Part shown: positions 5,971-13,595 of the stretch, piece after piece
Numbering within the stretch: position 1 is the stretch's first letter
Layout of the letters: every line of letters begins with the position of its first letter
Source of the DNA: Rhodanobacteraceae bacterium
GTDB taxonomy: Bacteria > Pseudomonadota > Gammaproteobacteria > Xanthomonadales > Rhodanobacteraceae
Direction of reading: 5' to 3'
DNA: 15,001 nt
Assembly: GCA_025928735.1 (NCBI GenBank)
Contig: JAICIW010000017.1
Location: 1 to 15,001 of the forward strand
Notes under the pieces: generated by a model
Told to the model about the DNA's origin: nothing
Seen by the model: only the letters and a program-made list of their open reading frames with translations
The model's database searches: none
Position numbers and translations under genes: made by a program

Positions 5971-7437
5971 GTGCCCACACGTCGAGAAATCCTGCAAGGC
6001 GCCGCCGCGCTGGCATTGCTGGCACGCGTCGGCGCTCGTCCTGCGCTGGCCGCCGCACCCGCGAAGAAGCAAAGCGGTGACTACATCCCGGAAACCGATC
6101 CGCTCGTCGTCAGGAAGCTCGCACAGTGGTCGGACTGGAAATTCGGGCTGATCCTGCACTGGGGCACCTACAGTCAGCTCGGCATCGTCGAGTCGTGGTC
6201 GTTGTGTTCCGAGGATGAACCGTGGTGCAAGCGCCCCGATGGCGTTGGCTACGTCGAATGGAAACGGCGCTATGAGGAGCTCCCGAAAACCTTCAACCCG
6301 GTGAAGTTCGATCCGGCGCAATGGGCGGATGCCGCGCACGCGGCTGGCATGCGCTATGTGGTGTTCACCACCAAACACCATGACGGTTTTTGCATGTTCG
6401 ATACGGCGACGACCGACTACCGGATCACCGCGTCCGACGTGCCGTATCACACCAATCCGAGGGCGAACGTCGCGAAGGCGGTGTTCGGTGCGTTTCGCGC
6501 GCGCGATTTCGGCATCGGCGCATATTTCTCCAAGGCGGACTGGCACACGCCGGATTACTGGTCGCCGCGCTGGGCGACGCCGACCCGCAACAACAACTAC
6601 GACGTGCGCAAGTATCCGGAGATGTGGAAGCGCTTTGTCGAGTTCACCCACAAACAGATCGACGAGATCACTTCGCGCTACGGCCGCATCGACCTGATGT
6701 GGCTGGACGCGGGCTGGGTCAATGCGCAGGACCACCCCGGCGCCAAGGCCTACGGCATGGAAGTGCCATGGGCGCAGGACATCGACATGCCGCGTCTCGC
6801 CGCGACCGCGCGCCGAAACCAGCCCGGCATCATCCTGGTCAATCGCGCCGATGGCGGTCCCTACGAGGATTACCGCACGCCCGAGCAAACCGTGCCCAGG
6901 CATCCGCTGCCGTATCCGTGGGAAACCTGCATGACGATGGGCGACTCGTGGTCGTGGAATCCGCACGACCGATACAAATCGCCGCGCGAACTGGTGCACA
7001 CGCTCGTGAACATCGTCGCCAAGGGCGGCAATTTGCTGCTGGGCATCGGGCCGCAAGGGAACGGCGAATTGCCCGCCGTCGCGCTGGAGCGATTGACGGC
7101 GATCGGCACGTGGATGCGGATGAACGGTTCCGCCATCCATGCGAGCCATGCCATCGCGCCTTACGAAGAAGGCAAATTCCGATTCACACAGATCAAGGAC
7201 GGCAGCGTCAACGCGATCTATCTCGCCGACGCAGATGAGCACGCGCCTCCGGCGGCCATCGAATTACACAGCTTCCAGCCTGCGGCCAATGCGCGCCTGC
7301 ACGTGCTTGGCGTATCGGAGCCATTGGGATGGCAGCCGCGCGGCCCGGGTTTCCGCGTCGAGTTGCCGCCAAGCGTGCGCCACCGATTGTCGGGAGCGCC
7401 GGCCTGGACGTTGCGTATTTCAGCTTTGCGCAGCTGA
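5971..7437 (+). CDS. Alpha-L-fucosidase, GH29, Tat-type signal
   Basis: A second retaining alpha-L-fucosidase, 488 residues from the GTG start. The N-terminus reads PTRREILQGAAALALLARVG followed by ALAAAPA, a twin-arginine (Tat) signal with a mild hydrophobic core, so the enzyme is probably exported folded to the periplasm. Barrel landmarks: FGLILHWGTYS (58-68), TKHHDGF (134-140), and DLMWLDAGW (241-249) with D246 as expected nucleophile. These are followed by CMTMGDSWSWNP (320-331) and GGNLLLGIGPQGNGELP (352-368). A short C-terminal beta domain covers about 405-485. It shares the family blocks with the upstream fucosidase but differs in loops, including an insert with PWCKRPDGVGY (84-94), so it is not a recent tandem copy. 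A different linkage or glycan context is a fair inference. It lies 210 bp after the first fucosidase, with a repeat in between. Confidence 0.94.
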   Translation: MPTRREILQGAAALALLARVGARPALAAAPAKKQSGDYIPETDPLVVRKLAQWSDWKFGLILHWGTYSQLGIVESWSLCSEDEPWCKRPDGVGYVEWKRRYEELPKTFNPVKFDPAQWADAAHAAGMRYVVFTTKHHDGFCMFDTATTDYRITASDVPYHTNPRANVAKAVFGAFRARDFGIGAYFSKADWHTPDYWSPRWATPTRNNNYDVRKYPEMWKRFVEFTHKQIDEITSRYGRIDLMWLDAGWVNAQDHPGAKAYGMEVPWAQDIDMPRLAATARRNQPGIILVNRADGGPYEDYRTPEQTVPRHPLPYPWETCMTMGDSWSWNPHDRYKSPRELVHTLVNIVAKGGNLLLGIGPQGNGELPAVALERLTAIGTWMRMNGSAIHASHAIAPYEEGKFRFTQIKDGSVNAIYLADADEHAPPAAIELHSFQPAANARLHVLGVSEPLGWQPRGPGFRVELPPSVRHRLSGAPAWTLRISALRS

Positions 7438-7449
7438 CGCCCTTCCTTC

Positions 7450-7469
7450 GCTGCGCTGCAGCAGCTTTT
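7450..7469 (+). terminator. Weak terminator-like hairpin after the second fucosidase
   Basis: GCTGC (7450-7454) and GCAGC (7461-7465) form a 5-bp stem around a 6-nt loop, directly followed by TTTT (7466-7469). It begins 12 bp after the fucosidase stop and before the receptor gene's leader. The stem is short and the T run only four, so termination here may be partial or absent. Confidence 0.3.
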
Positions 7470-7558
7470 CGGATCGCACAGGGACTTCCCATCGCGACCC
7501 GAAGGTTTTAACATCCCGCTGGCAGGGTTTCATGGGTGCATCACTGGCTCACAATTGA

Positions 7559-7574
7559 ACCGCAAGGCTGCGGT
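7559..7574 (+). promoter_or_regulatory. Small leader hairpin and ribosome site of the TonB-dependent receptor
   Basis: ACCGCA and TGCGGT form a perfect 6-bp stem around AGGC. Eight bases later comes GGGAGG (7582-7587), a strong ribosome site 7 bp before the receptor's ATG at 7595. The remainder of the 157-bp gap shows no promoter I would call. The hairpin could be chance; the ribosome site is solid. Confidence 0.4.
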
Positions 7575-7594
7575 CGTTCCCGGGAGGCTCGTCC

Positions 7595-10495
7595 ATGCAA
7601 CACGCCACATTCCATCGCAGTGCGCTGGCTCTGGCCTTGTCGGCCGCGTTGTTGTTGCCGGCGGCCGCTTTCGCGCAGGCGGCCGGGGGACAGGCTGCGG
7701 GTTCCGTATCGACTCAGTCGACGCCCGATTCATCCAAGCCGGAGAAGACTCTCAAAGAGGTCGTCGTGCTCGGGTCGCGCATTCCGCGCACGGAGCTCGA
7801 AGGGGCCAAACCGGTAGTGACCATCACCGGCGTGCAGATCAAGAAGGAAGGCTTCACGACCCTCTGGGAATTCATGAATTCACTGCCGCAGGTCGGCCGG
7901 GCGCAGACCCCGCCGAGTTGGGGGTCCACCTCGGTGAACGCGCGTCAGCTCAACTTGCGCAACATGGGTCCCCAATTCACCCAGTTGATGATCGATGGTT
8001 ATCGCGTCGTCGATTACCCGCAGTCGAACAACGGCCGGACCAACTTCCAGAATTACAACAACATCCCCACGGGGATGATTGACCGCGTGGAAATCCTTGC
8101 GTCCGGCGCATCGTCGATCTATGGCGCCGACGCAGTGGCCGGCGTGGTCAACGTGATCCTGAAGAAGGAGTACCAGGGCGATGATTTGCAGCTCACCGCC
8201 GGTGGTGCGACCCGTGGTGCCCGCCAGTACGGGAATTTCAGCTGGACGGGCGGCCGATCGGGAGATCGCTGGCACGTCATCTACAACCTCGAGCACACCA
8301 ATCGCTCGCCGTTGTGGGCCAAGGATCGCCCGTACACGGATTCCGAGGCGGACGCCGGCTACGGCACCTGGAATCCCAGCGCGCGGATGTTCGGCTACCA
8401 GACTTACGACGCCATGTCGCTGTATGACATCAATGGCAACTACATCACTCCGCCGCCGGGATCGTGCGAATCGTTCCAGAATTTCTCGCGGCGCGACAAG
8501 CAGACCATCGCGACCAGTGGCGATCAGGTGACGGGTCCGGTCACCGACTACGGCCAGTACTGCACGCAACACGATCTGTTCCGCAACTGGGTGCTGACGC
8601 CGGGTCTGCAAAGCAACGACGCTGCCATTTCGGGCGAGTACGATTTGAACGACAACCTGCAAGCCTATGGCTCGGTCGCGCTGTGGGACACGCACGGCGT
8701 CTCGCAGACCCAACGGCCATTCGCGTATCCGATGGGCGGGTTGCCGGTGCCGTTCTACGACTCGGGTACGGGCCAGGTCGTAACCGGTTTCCTGCGCCAG
8801 TTGACCTACGCCGAGATGGGCACCCAGGCCAACACGTACGACAACGAGCAGTACTGGAACATCCACGCCGGACTGCGCGGCGCGATCTTCAATGGCCGGT
8901 TCAACTGGGATTTGAACCTCGGCTACCAGAAGTACATCGTGCACGAGAACTACACCGGCCTGAACGAACAGGGCATGTTCGATTTCTTCTTCGGCCCGCA
9001 GCTCGGCACCACCACGATCAACGGCACGACGTATCCGGTGTACCACGTCAACCAGCAGCGCTACTGGTACCCGATCACGCCGACGCAGTACTCCACGTTC
9101 GGCGTGGCCGGCGAGAACAATGCGTGGTCCTGGATGCAAAACGCCACGTTGAACGTCAACGGCAACCTGTTCAACGTGCCTTGGGACGACAAGCCGATTG
9201 GCTGGGCCGCGGTGCTGGAGGCCTACCACAACGGCTACCAGCTCGCGCCGGACCCGCGCGGCAACACCCTCGACTTCGGCGACCCGTTCCAGGATTACAA
9301 CACCGGTGGCGGCAGCCGCAACCGCTACTCGTTCGCGACCGAGTTCCGGATACCCGTCCTGTCGACGCTGGACATTGATTTGTCCGGACGCGCCGACAAA
9401 TACGTGGACGCCAGCATCGCCGATATCGCGAAAACCTGGGGCCTCAGCATCGAATGGCGCCCGGTCAAGAGCCTGCTGCTGCGCGGCAGCTACGGCACCA
9501 ATTTCAAGGCCCCGGACATGCAGGCGATCTACCAGACGCAGTCGGCGTCGACGGTCGGCATTTACCGCGACGATCTCCAGTGCATCCAGGCCGGCGACTT
9601 CAATTGTCAGGCGACCCAGCATTCCACTTACTTTACCCATTACCAGGGCGGCAGCCCCAACCTGCTGCCAGAGTCGGGTCATGGCTGGACCTACGGCCTG
9701 GTGTGGGATATTCCATGGGTCGATGGATTGTCATTCTCCGCCGACTACTGGCACACCGGTGTCAACAACGCGATCAATTACATCGACGCAGACACCCTGC
9801 TGGCAGACGAGGCGGGTTGCATCACCGGTCTGACGATCACCGGCGCGCCCTACACGACACACGCACCCGGTTCAGCGTATTGCCAACTGGCGATCAAGGA
9901 CGTCATCCGGGGCGCGGACGGCAACATCACCGCCATCCACACCGGGCCGATCAACGAGTCGTCGCTGTATGTCAGCGGCATCGATGCGTCGCTCGACTAC
10001 CACTGGACGACGAACGACTGGGGCAATTTCAACCTCTCGATCAACTACACCGACAATCTGTCGTACAGGGAACGCGTGCTTCCCACCGATCCGTTGCTCA
10101 ATACGCGCTACCAGAACGTGGCCAGCAAGGTGACCGGCATCATCAACTGGAATCGGGGCGCGTGGGATGCGTCGATTTCCGGCCTGCGTTACGGTTCCTT
10201 GCGCGACAACAACTTTGGTGGTTGCGAGGTGTTGTCCAACGGCATCATGCCGTCACAGGGGGACGCGGCCTGCACTTCCTATTACGGCATGATCAAGCCG
10301 TGGATCACCTGGAGCGGCTCGGTCGGCTACCAGTTCGACAAGCGCATCAAGATGACGCTCATCGTGCATAACATCTTCGATCGGGTGGGCCGGATTCCTT
10401 ATTACGCGGGCGGCTTCGAGTTCATCCCGACCCAGCAGGGTGATACCTACGATGGGCGCGAGGTTTTCCTGCAGATCAATTACAAACTTGATTGA
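7595..10495 (+). CDS. TonB-dependent outer-membrane receptor (probable fucosylated-glycan uptake)
   Basis: A 966-residue outer-membrane transporter driven by TonB. A Sec signal peptide ends near AAAFAQA (23-29). A TonB-box-like stretch EKTLKEVVVLGSRI (50-63) leads into the plug domain (about 62-190: PVVTITGVQIKKEGF, a central IDRVEILASGASSIYGADAVAGVVNVILKK at 162-191). A 22-strand beta barrel with long aromatic and Asn-rich loops should follow. Its eight cysteines fall in four near pairs (291/323, 663/671, 742/763, 877/893), suggesting four disulfide-locked loops. The protein ends in INYKLD, without the usual terminal aromatic residue. The substrate is not readable; neighbours argue for a fucose-bearing oligosaccharide. 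There is no N-terminal signalling extension and no SusD-like partner. Confidence 0.93.
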   Translation: MQHATFHRSALALALSAALLLPAAAFAQAAGGQAAGSVSTQSTPDSSKPEKTLKEVVVLGSRIPRTELEGAKPVVTITGVQIKKEGFTTLWEFMNSLPQVGRAQTPPSWGSTSVNARQLNLRNMGPQFTQLMIDGYRVVDYPQSNNGRTNFQNYNNIPTGMIDRVEILASGASSIYGADAVAGVVNVILKKEYQGDDLQLTAGGATRGARQYGNFSWTGGRSGDRWHVIYNLEHTNRSPLWAKDRPYTDSEADAGYGTWNPSARMFGYQTYDAMSLYDINGNYITPPPGSCESFQNFSRRDKQTIATSGDQVTGPVTDYGQYCTQHDLFRNWVLTPGLQSNDAAISGEYDLNDNLQAYGSVALWDTHGVSQTQRPFAYPMGGLPVPFYDSGTGQVVTGFLRQLTYAEMGTQANTYDNEQYWNIHAGLRGAIFNGRFNWDLNLGYQKYIVHENYTGLNEQGMFDFFFGPQLGTTTINGTTYPVYHVNQQRYWYPITPTQYSTFGVAGENNAWSWMQNATLNVNGNLFNVPWDDKPIGWAAVLEAYHNGYQLAPDPRGNTLDFGDPFQDYNTGGGSRNRYSFATEFRIPVLSTLDIDLSGRADKYVDASIADIAKTWGLSIEWRPVKSLLLRGSYGTNFKAPDMQAIYQTQSASTVGIYRDDLQCIQAGDFNCQATQHSTYFTHYQGGSPNLLPESGHGWTYGLVWDIPWVDGLSFSADYWHTGVNNAINYIDADTLLADEAGCITGLTITGAPYTTHAPGSAYCQLAIKDVIRGADGNITAIHTGPINESSLYVSGIDASLDYHWTTNDWGNFNLSINYTDNLSYRERVLPTDPLLNTRYQNVASKVTGIINWNRGAWDASISGLRYGSLRDNNFGGCEVLSNGIMPSQGDAACTSYYGMIKPWITWSGSVGYQFDKRIKMTLIVHNIFDRVGRIPYYAGGFEFIPTQQGDTYDGREVFLQINYKLD

Positions 10496-10518
10496 CGAGC
10501 TCCAGCGTCGAGATGTTG

Positions 10519-10542
10519 CCCCGGCATGTGCCGGGGCCTTTC
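10519..10542 (+). terminator. Hairpin after the receptor gene, partial terminator or processing site
   Basis: CCCCGGC and GCCGGGG form a perfect 7-bp, all-GC stem around ATGT, followed by CCTTTCT. It begins 23 bp after the receptor stop and ends before the lactonase start, where it could lower expression of downstream genes relative to the abundant receptor. The T run is weak, so full termination is unlikely. Its position also argues against lactonase starts upstream of it. Confidence 0.55.
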
Positions 10543-10569
10543 TCGATGCCGCGCGGGCCGGACGTGGCG

Positions 10570-11421
10570 ATGATTGATGCGCATTGCCACTTCTGGCGCC
10601 TGAACCAAAATGATTGCACGTGGCCGCCGCCGGAGCTGACTGCGATCCATCGCGACTTCTTTCCGGACGATTGGCAGCGTGCAGCGAACGCCGTGGGCAT
10701 CGACGCCGCGATCGCGGTGCAGTCGCAGCCCAGTGATGGTGATACCGACTGGTTGTTGGAATTGACGTGCGATGATCCGCGCATGGCAGGCATGATCGGC
10801 TGGGTAAATCTGGCCGCGCCGGGTGCGCCCGGCCGCATCGCCGCGCTGGCGGAGCATCCGAAATTGCGCGGCCTGCGGCCGATGCTGCAGGACTTGCCCG
10901 ACGACGACTGGATTCTGCAACCCATTGTGACGCCAGCCATCGAGGCGATGGTCGCGCATGGCTTGTGTTTGGACGTGCTGGTGCGTCCGCGGCATCTGCC
11001 GCACCTGCTCCGATTCGCTGAACGGCATCCTGCGTTGCGCGTCGTGATCGACCACGCCGCCAAGCCGGACATCGCGGGCGGCGTACTCGATCCATGGCGC
11101 GCGCGCATCGCGAGGCTTGCGGAATTTCCGAACGTGGTCTGCAAGCTGTCCGGGCTTCTGACCGAAGCTGGCGAGGCATGGCGACCCGACGCCCTGCGGC
11201 CGTATCTGGATCATCTGCTCGCGACATTCGGCCCGCGTCGGCTGCTGTGGGGCAGCGATTGGCCGGTGGTGAATCTTGCGGCCGACTACTCGCGCTGGTT
11301 CGATCTGGTGGACACGATCACGGGTCTCGCGGGCGATGAACGGGCGGCGTTGTTTGGCGACAATGCGGCGCGGGTTTACGGTATCGAAGCCAGGGGAAAC
11401 CAGGCATGCGACATCTGCTGA
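10570..11421 (+). CDS. L-fuconolactone hydrolase (amidohydrolase superfamily, COG3618 type)
   Basis: Cytoplasmic opening of L-fuconolactone to L-fuconate, the step before the dehydratase encoded at 165-1538. The 283-residue product is an amidohydrolase barrel: HxH at H5/H7 in MIDAHCHFW, a histidine at H162 in VIDHAAKP, and the final-strand aspartate D230 in LLWGSDWPV, with the C-terminal LFGDNAARVYGI (261-272). I place the start at ATG 10570 because MIDAHCHFW is the normal start for this group. Earlier in-frame starts (ATG 10546, or TTG 10492 overlapping the receptor stop) would add residues without family match, and the latter reads through the hairpin. No signal peptide, as fits a cytoplasmic enzyme. 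Its 3' end overlaps the next gene by 16 bp. The family also acts on other sugar lactones and 2-pyrone acids; context favours fuconolactone. Confidence 0.88.
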   Translation: MIDAHCHFWRLNQNDCTWPPPELTAIHRDFFPDDWQRAANAVGIDAAIAVQSQPSDGDTDWLLELTCDDPRMAGMIGWVNLAAPGAPGRIAALAEHPKLRGLRPMLQDLPDDDWILQPIVTPAIEAMVAHGLCLDVLVRPRHLPHLLRFAERHPALRVVIDHAAKPDIAGGVLDPWRARIARLAEFPNVVCKLSGLLTEAGEAWRPDALRPYLDHLLATFGPRRLLWGSDWPVVNLAADYSRWFDLVDTITGLAGDERAALFGDNAARVYGIEARGNQACDIC

Positions 11422-13595
11422 CCGGAATCTTGCTTTGCGTGGCTGCGCTGACGTGCATCACCGCGCATGCGGCCTTCGCGATCCTGCCCGCGCCGCAACA
11501 CCTGACCCGCGGCCAGGGCGCGTTCGAATTGCATCGCGGCGCGCGTATCGCGGCGCCCGCCGATGCCCGCATCCAGTGGATTGCGGATTTTCTTCGTGAC
11601 TCGATCGAGGCGCAGACCGGCGTCAAGCTGCGGGTGGTCGCGTCGCCCGCGCGTGGCCGCATCACCCTGCGCATTGATCCGACGATTCACGGCAACGAGG
11701 GCTATCGGCTGGACGTGACGCCCAAGGAGGTCACGATTTCGGCGGCCGACGCGCGCGGTCTGTTCTGGGGTGTGCAAACCTTCCGGCAGTTGCTGCCGCT
11801 GCAGCACGAAGTGCCACCGACGATCCCGGCGATGCACATAGAGGACGCGCCACGCTATGCATGGCGCGGCGTGATGCTGGACGTGTCACGGCATTTCTAT
11901 CCAGTCGACTTCATCAAGAAGCAGATCGACTTGATGTCGTATTACAAGTTCGACGTGTTCCACTGGCACCTCACCGACGACCAGGGCTGGCGCATCCAGA
12001 TCAAGCATTACCCGAAGCTTACCCAAGTCGGCGCGTGGCGCAGCGAGGCCGACGGCAGCCGTAACGGCGGTTTCTATACCCAAGACCAGATTCGGGACGT
12101 GGTCGCGTACGCACGCAAACGCAACGTGATGGTGGTACCGGAGATCGAGATGCCGGGTCATGCCAGCGCGGCTCTCGCGGCTTATCCCGGACTTTCGTGC
12201 AGCGGCAAGCCGATCACGGTGCCGACCACCTGGGGCGTGTTCCACGATGTCGATTGTGTCGGCAACGATGCGACATTCACGTTCCTGCAGAACGTGCTGG
12301 ACGAAGTGATTGCGTTGTTTCCGTCGCCGTACCTCCACATCGGTGGCGACGAGGTGCCGGAAGGTGTGTGGGCCGACTGTGCGTCGTGCCAGCAATTGGC
12401 GCGCACGCACGACTTGAACGGCGAGCAGGGGCTGCACGGTTATTTCGTTCGCCGCATCCAGACGTATCTTGCGGGCAAGGGCAAGACCATGGTCGGCTGG
12501 GATGAAATCCTGGAAGGCCAACTCGCTCCGCAAGCGGTGGTGGAAGTCTGGCGCGGGCCCGACGAAGCGAACAAGGCACTGGCGAACGGCAACCGCATCA
12601 TCATCGCCAGCCCGTTCTACCTCGACACGCCGATCGACCAGATGACGCTGCAGGATTTGTATCGCACGGACCCGTTTGACAACCCGCTGTTCGCGAAATA
12701 TCCGGGCAAGGTACTGGGCGGCGAGGCCCCGCTGTGGAGCGAACGCGCCACGCCGCTGAATGGCGATGCCCGCCTGTATCCCCGGCTGTTCGCGGTTGCC
12801 GAGCACTTGTGGAGTGCATCCGCGCCCGACTGGCATGATTTCCTGTTGCGCGCACGCGCGCAGGAAGCATGGCTGGGCACCCAGCACGTCGCGTTCGGTC
12901 CCGAGGACAAGGACATTGTCGACGCGCGCGTGAGTTTCAATCCCACCTACAAGCGCTGGCGCATCCGGGCCGCACGCGGCTTCGATGACTTGCGCCTGCA
13001 CTACACAATGGACGGCAGCGAACCGACCGCCGCGTCACCGTCGTTCGAAGACGTGCTGGACCTGTACGCGCCCGCCACGCTCAAGGTCGCGCCGTTCCGC
13101 GGCAACGTGCAATACCAGGCCGGCGAGACATTCCGGATGGTGCCGAACCTCGCGTTGGGCGATTCCGTGATCTTCGCCGCGCCGCCTGCCGGGCGCTATT
13201 CGGCCGATCTCACCGACGGCATCCTGGGCGCCCAGTACCACGATGGCGCGTGGGCCGGCTGGCAGGGCGCGGACATGGATGCCACGATCGACCTCGGCCG
13301 ACCCACCGAACTGCACGCGATCGACGCACGCTTCCTGCAGAATGCGCAGGCCTGGATTTTGTTGCCGCGCAGCGTGAGTTTCGAGGCGTCGAATGACGGC
13401 AAAGCCTGGACGATGTTGCAGACGACTCCGCTTACGGTCGATCCGAACGACATGCACCCGTCGGTCCGCGATGTTGCGTGCGACCTGCAAACTCCCGTCA
13501 CCGCGCGCTATCTTCGGGTGGTGGCGATGCGTTATGGCCAGCAGATCAATGGCATCGATACGTGGATTTTCTCCGACGAGATCATCGCGAAATGA
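11406..13595 (+). CDS. Beta-N-acetylhexosaminidase, GH20, exported, with C-terminal beta modules
   Basis: Removes terminal beta-linked GlcNAc or GalNAc by substrate-assisted catalysis. The 729-residue protein has a Sec signal (about 1-25), an N-terminal GH20b domain (about 26-147, starting ILPAPQHL), and the GH20 barrel from YAWRGVMLDVSRHFYP (151-166) through FHWHLTDDQGWR (185-196). HIGGDEVP (311-318) carries the catalytic pair D315/E316, followed by GWDEILEG (364-371), VEVWRG (379-384), and LFAVAEHLW (461-469). After it come a chitobiase-like C-terminal segment (about 505-570, with LHYTMDGSEPT) and a discoidin/F5-8C-like module (about 598-726) that may bind glycan. The ATG lies inside the lactonase gene and the stop overlaps the next gene (ATGA), so all three are translationally coupled. 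Probably periplasmic. Confidence 0.95.
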   Translation: MRHLLTGILLCVAALTCITAHAAFAILPAPQHLTRGQGAFELHRGARIAAPADARIQWIADFLRDSIEAQTGVKLRVVASPARGRITLRIDPTIHGNEGYRLDVTPKEVTISAADARGLFWGVQTFRQLLPLQHEVPPTIPAMHIEDAPRYAWRGVMLDVSRHFYPVDFIKKQIDLMSYYKFDVFHWHLTDDQGWRIQIKHYPKLTQVGAWRSEADGSRNGGFYTQDQIRDVVAYARKRNVMVVPEIEMPGHASAALAAYPGLSCSGKPITVPTTWGVFHDVDCVGNDATFTFLQNVLDEVIALFPSPYLHIGGDEVPEGVWADCASCQQLARTHDLNGEQGLHGYFVRRIQTYLAGKGKTMVGWDEILEGQLAPQAVVEVWRGPDEANKALANGNRIIIASPFYLDTPIDQMTLQDLYRTDPFDNPLFAKYPGKVLGGEAPLWSERATPLNGDARLYPRLFAVAEHLWSASAPDWHDFLLRARAQEAWLGTQHVAFGPEDKDIVDARVSFNPTYKRWRIRAARGFDDLRLHYTMDGSEPTAASPSFEDVLDLYAPATLKVAPFRGNVQYQAGETFRMVPNLALGDSVIFAAPPAGRYSADLTDGILGAQYHDGAWAGWQGADMDATIDLGRPTELHAIDARFLQNAQAWILLPRSVSFEASNDGKAWTMLQTTPLTVDPNDMHPSVRDVACDLQTPVTARYLRVVAMRYGQQINGIDTWIFSDEIIAK

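Noticed and set aside
5788..7242. 484-codon minus-strand open frame opposite the second fucosidase
   Set aside because: No domain recognisable and it runs into the repeat element; antisense shadow.
7880..9682. 600-codon minus-strand open frame opposite the TonB-dependent receptor
   Set aside because: Valine/arginine-rich low-information translation without signal, motif or ribosome site; the plus-strand receptor is unmistakable.
10492..10569. Upstream starts for the lactonase (TTG 10492, ATG 10546)
   Set aside because: Added residues have no family match and the earliest start reads through a terminator-like hairpin.
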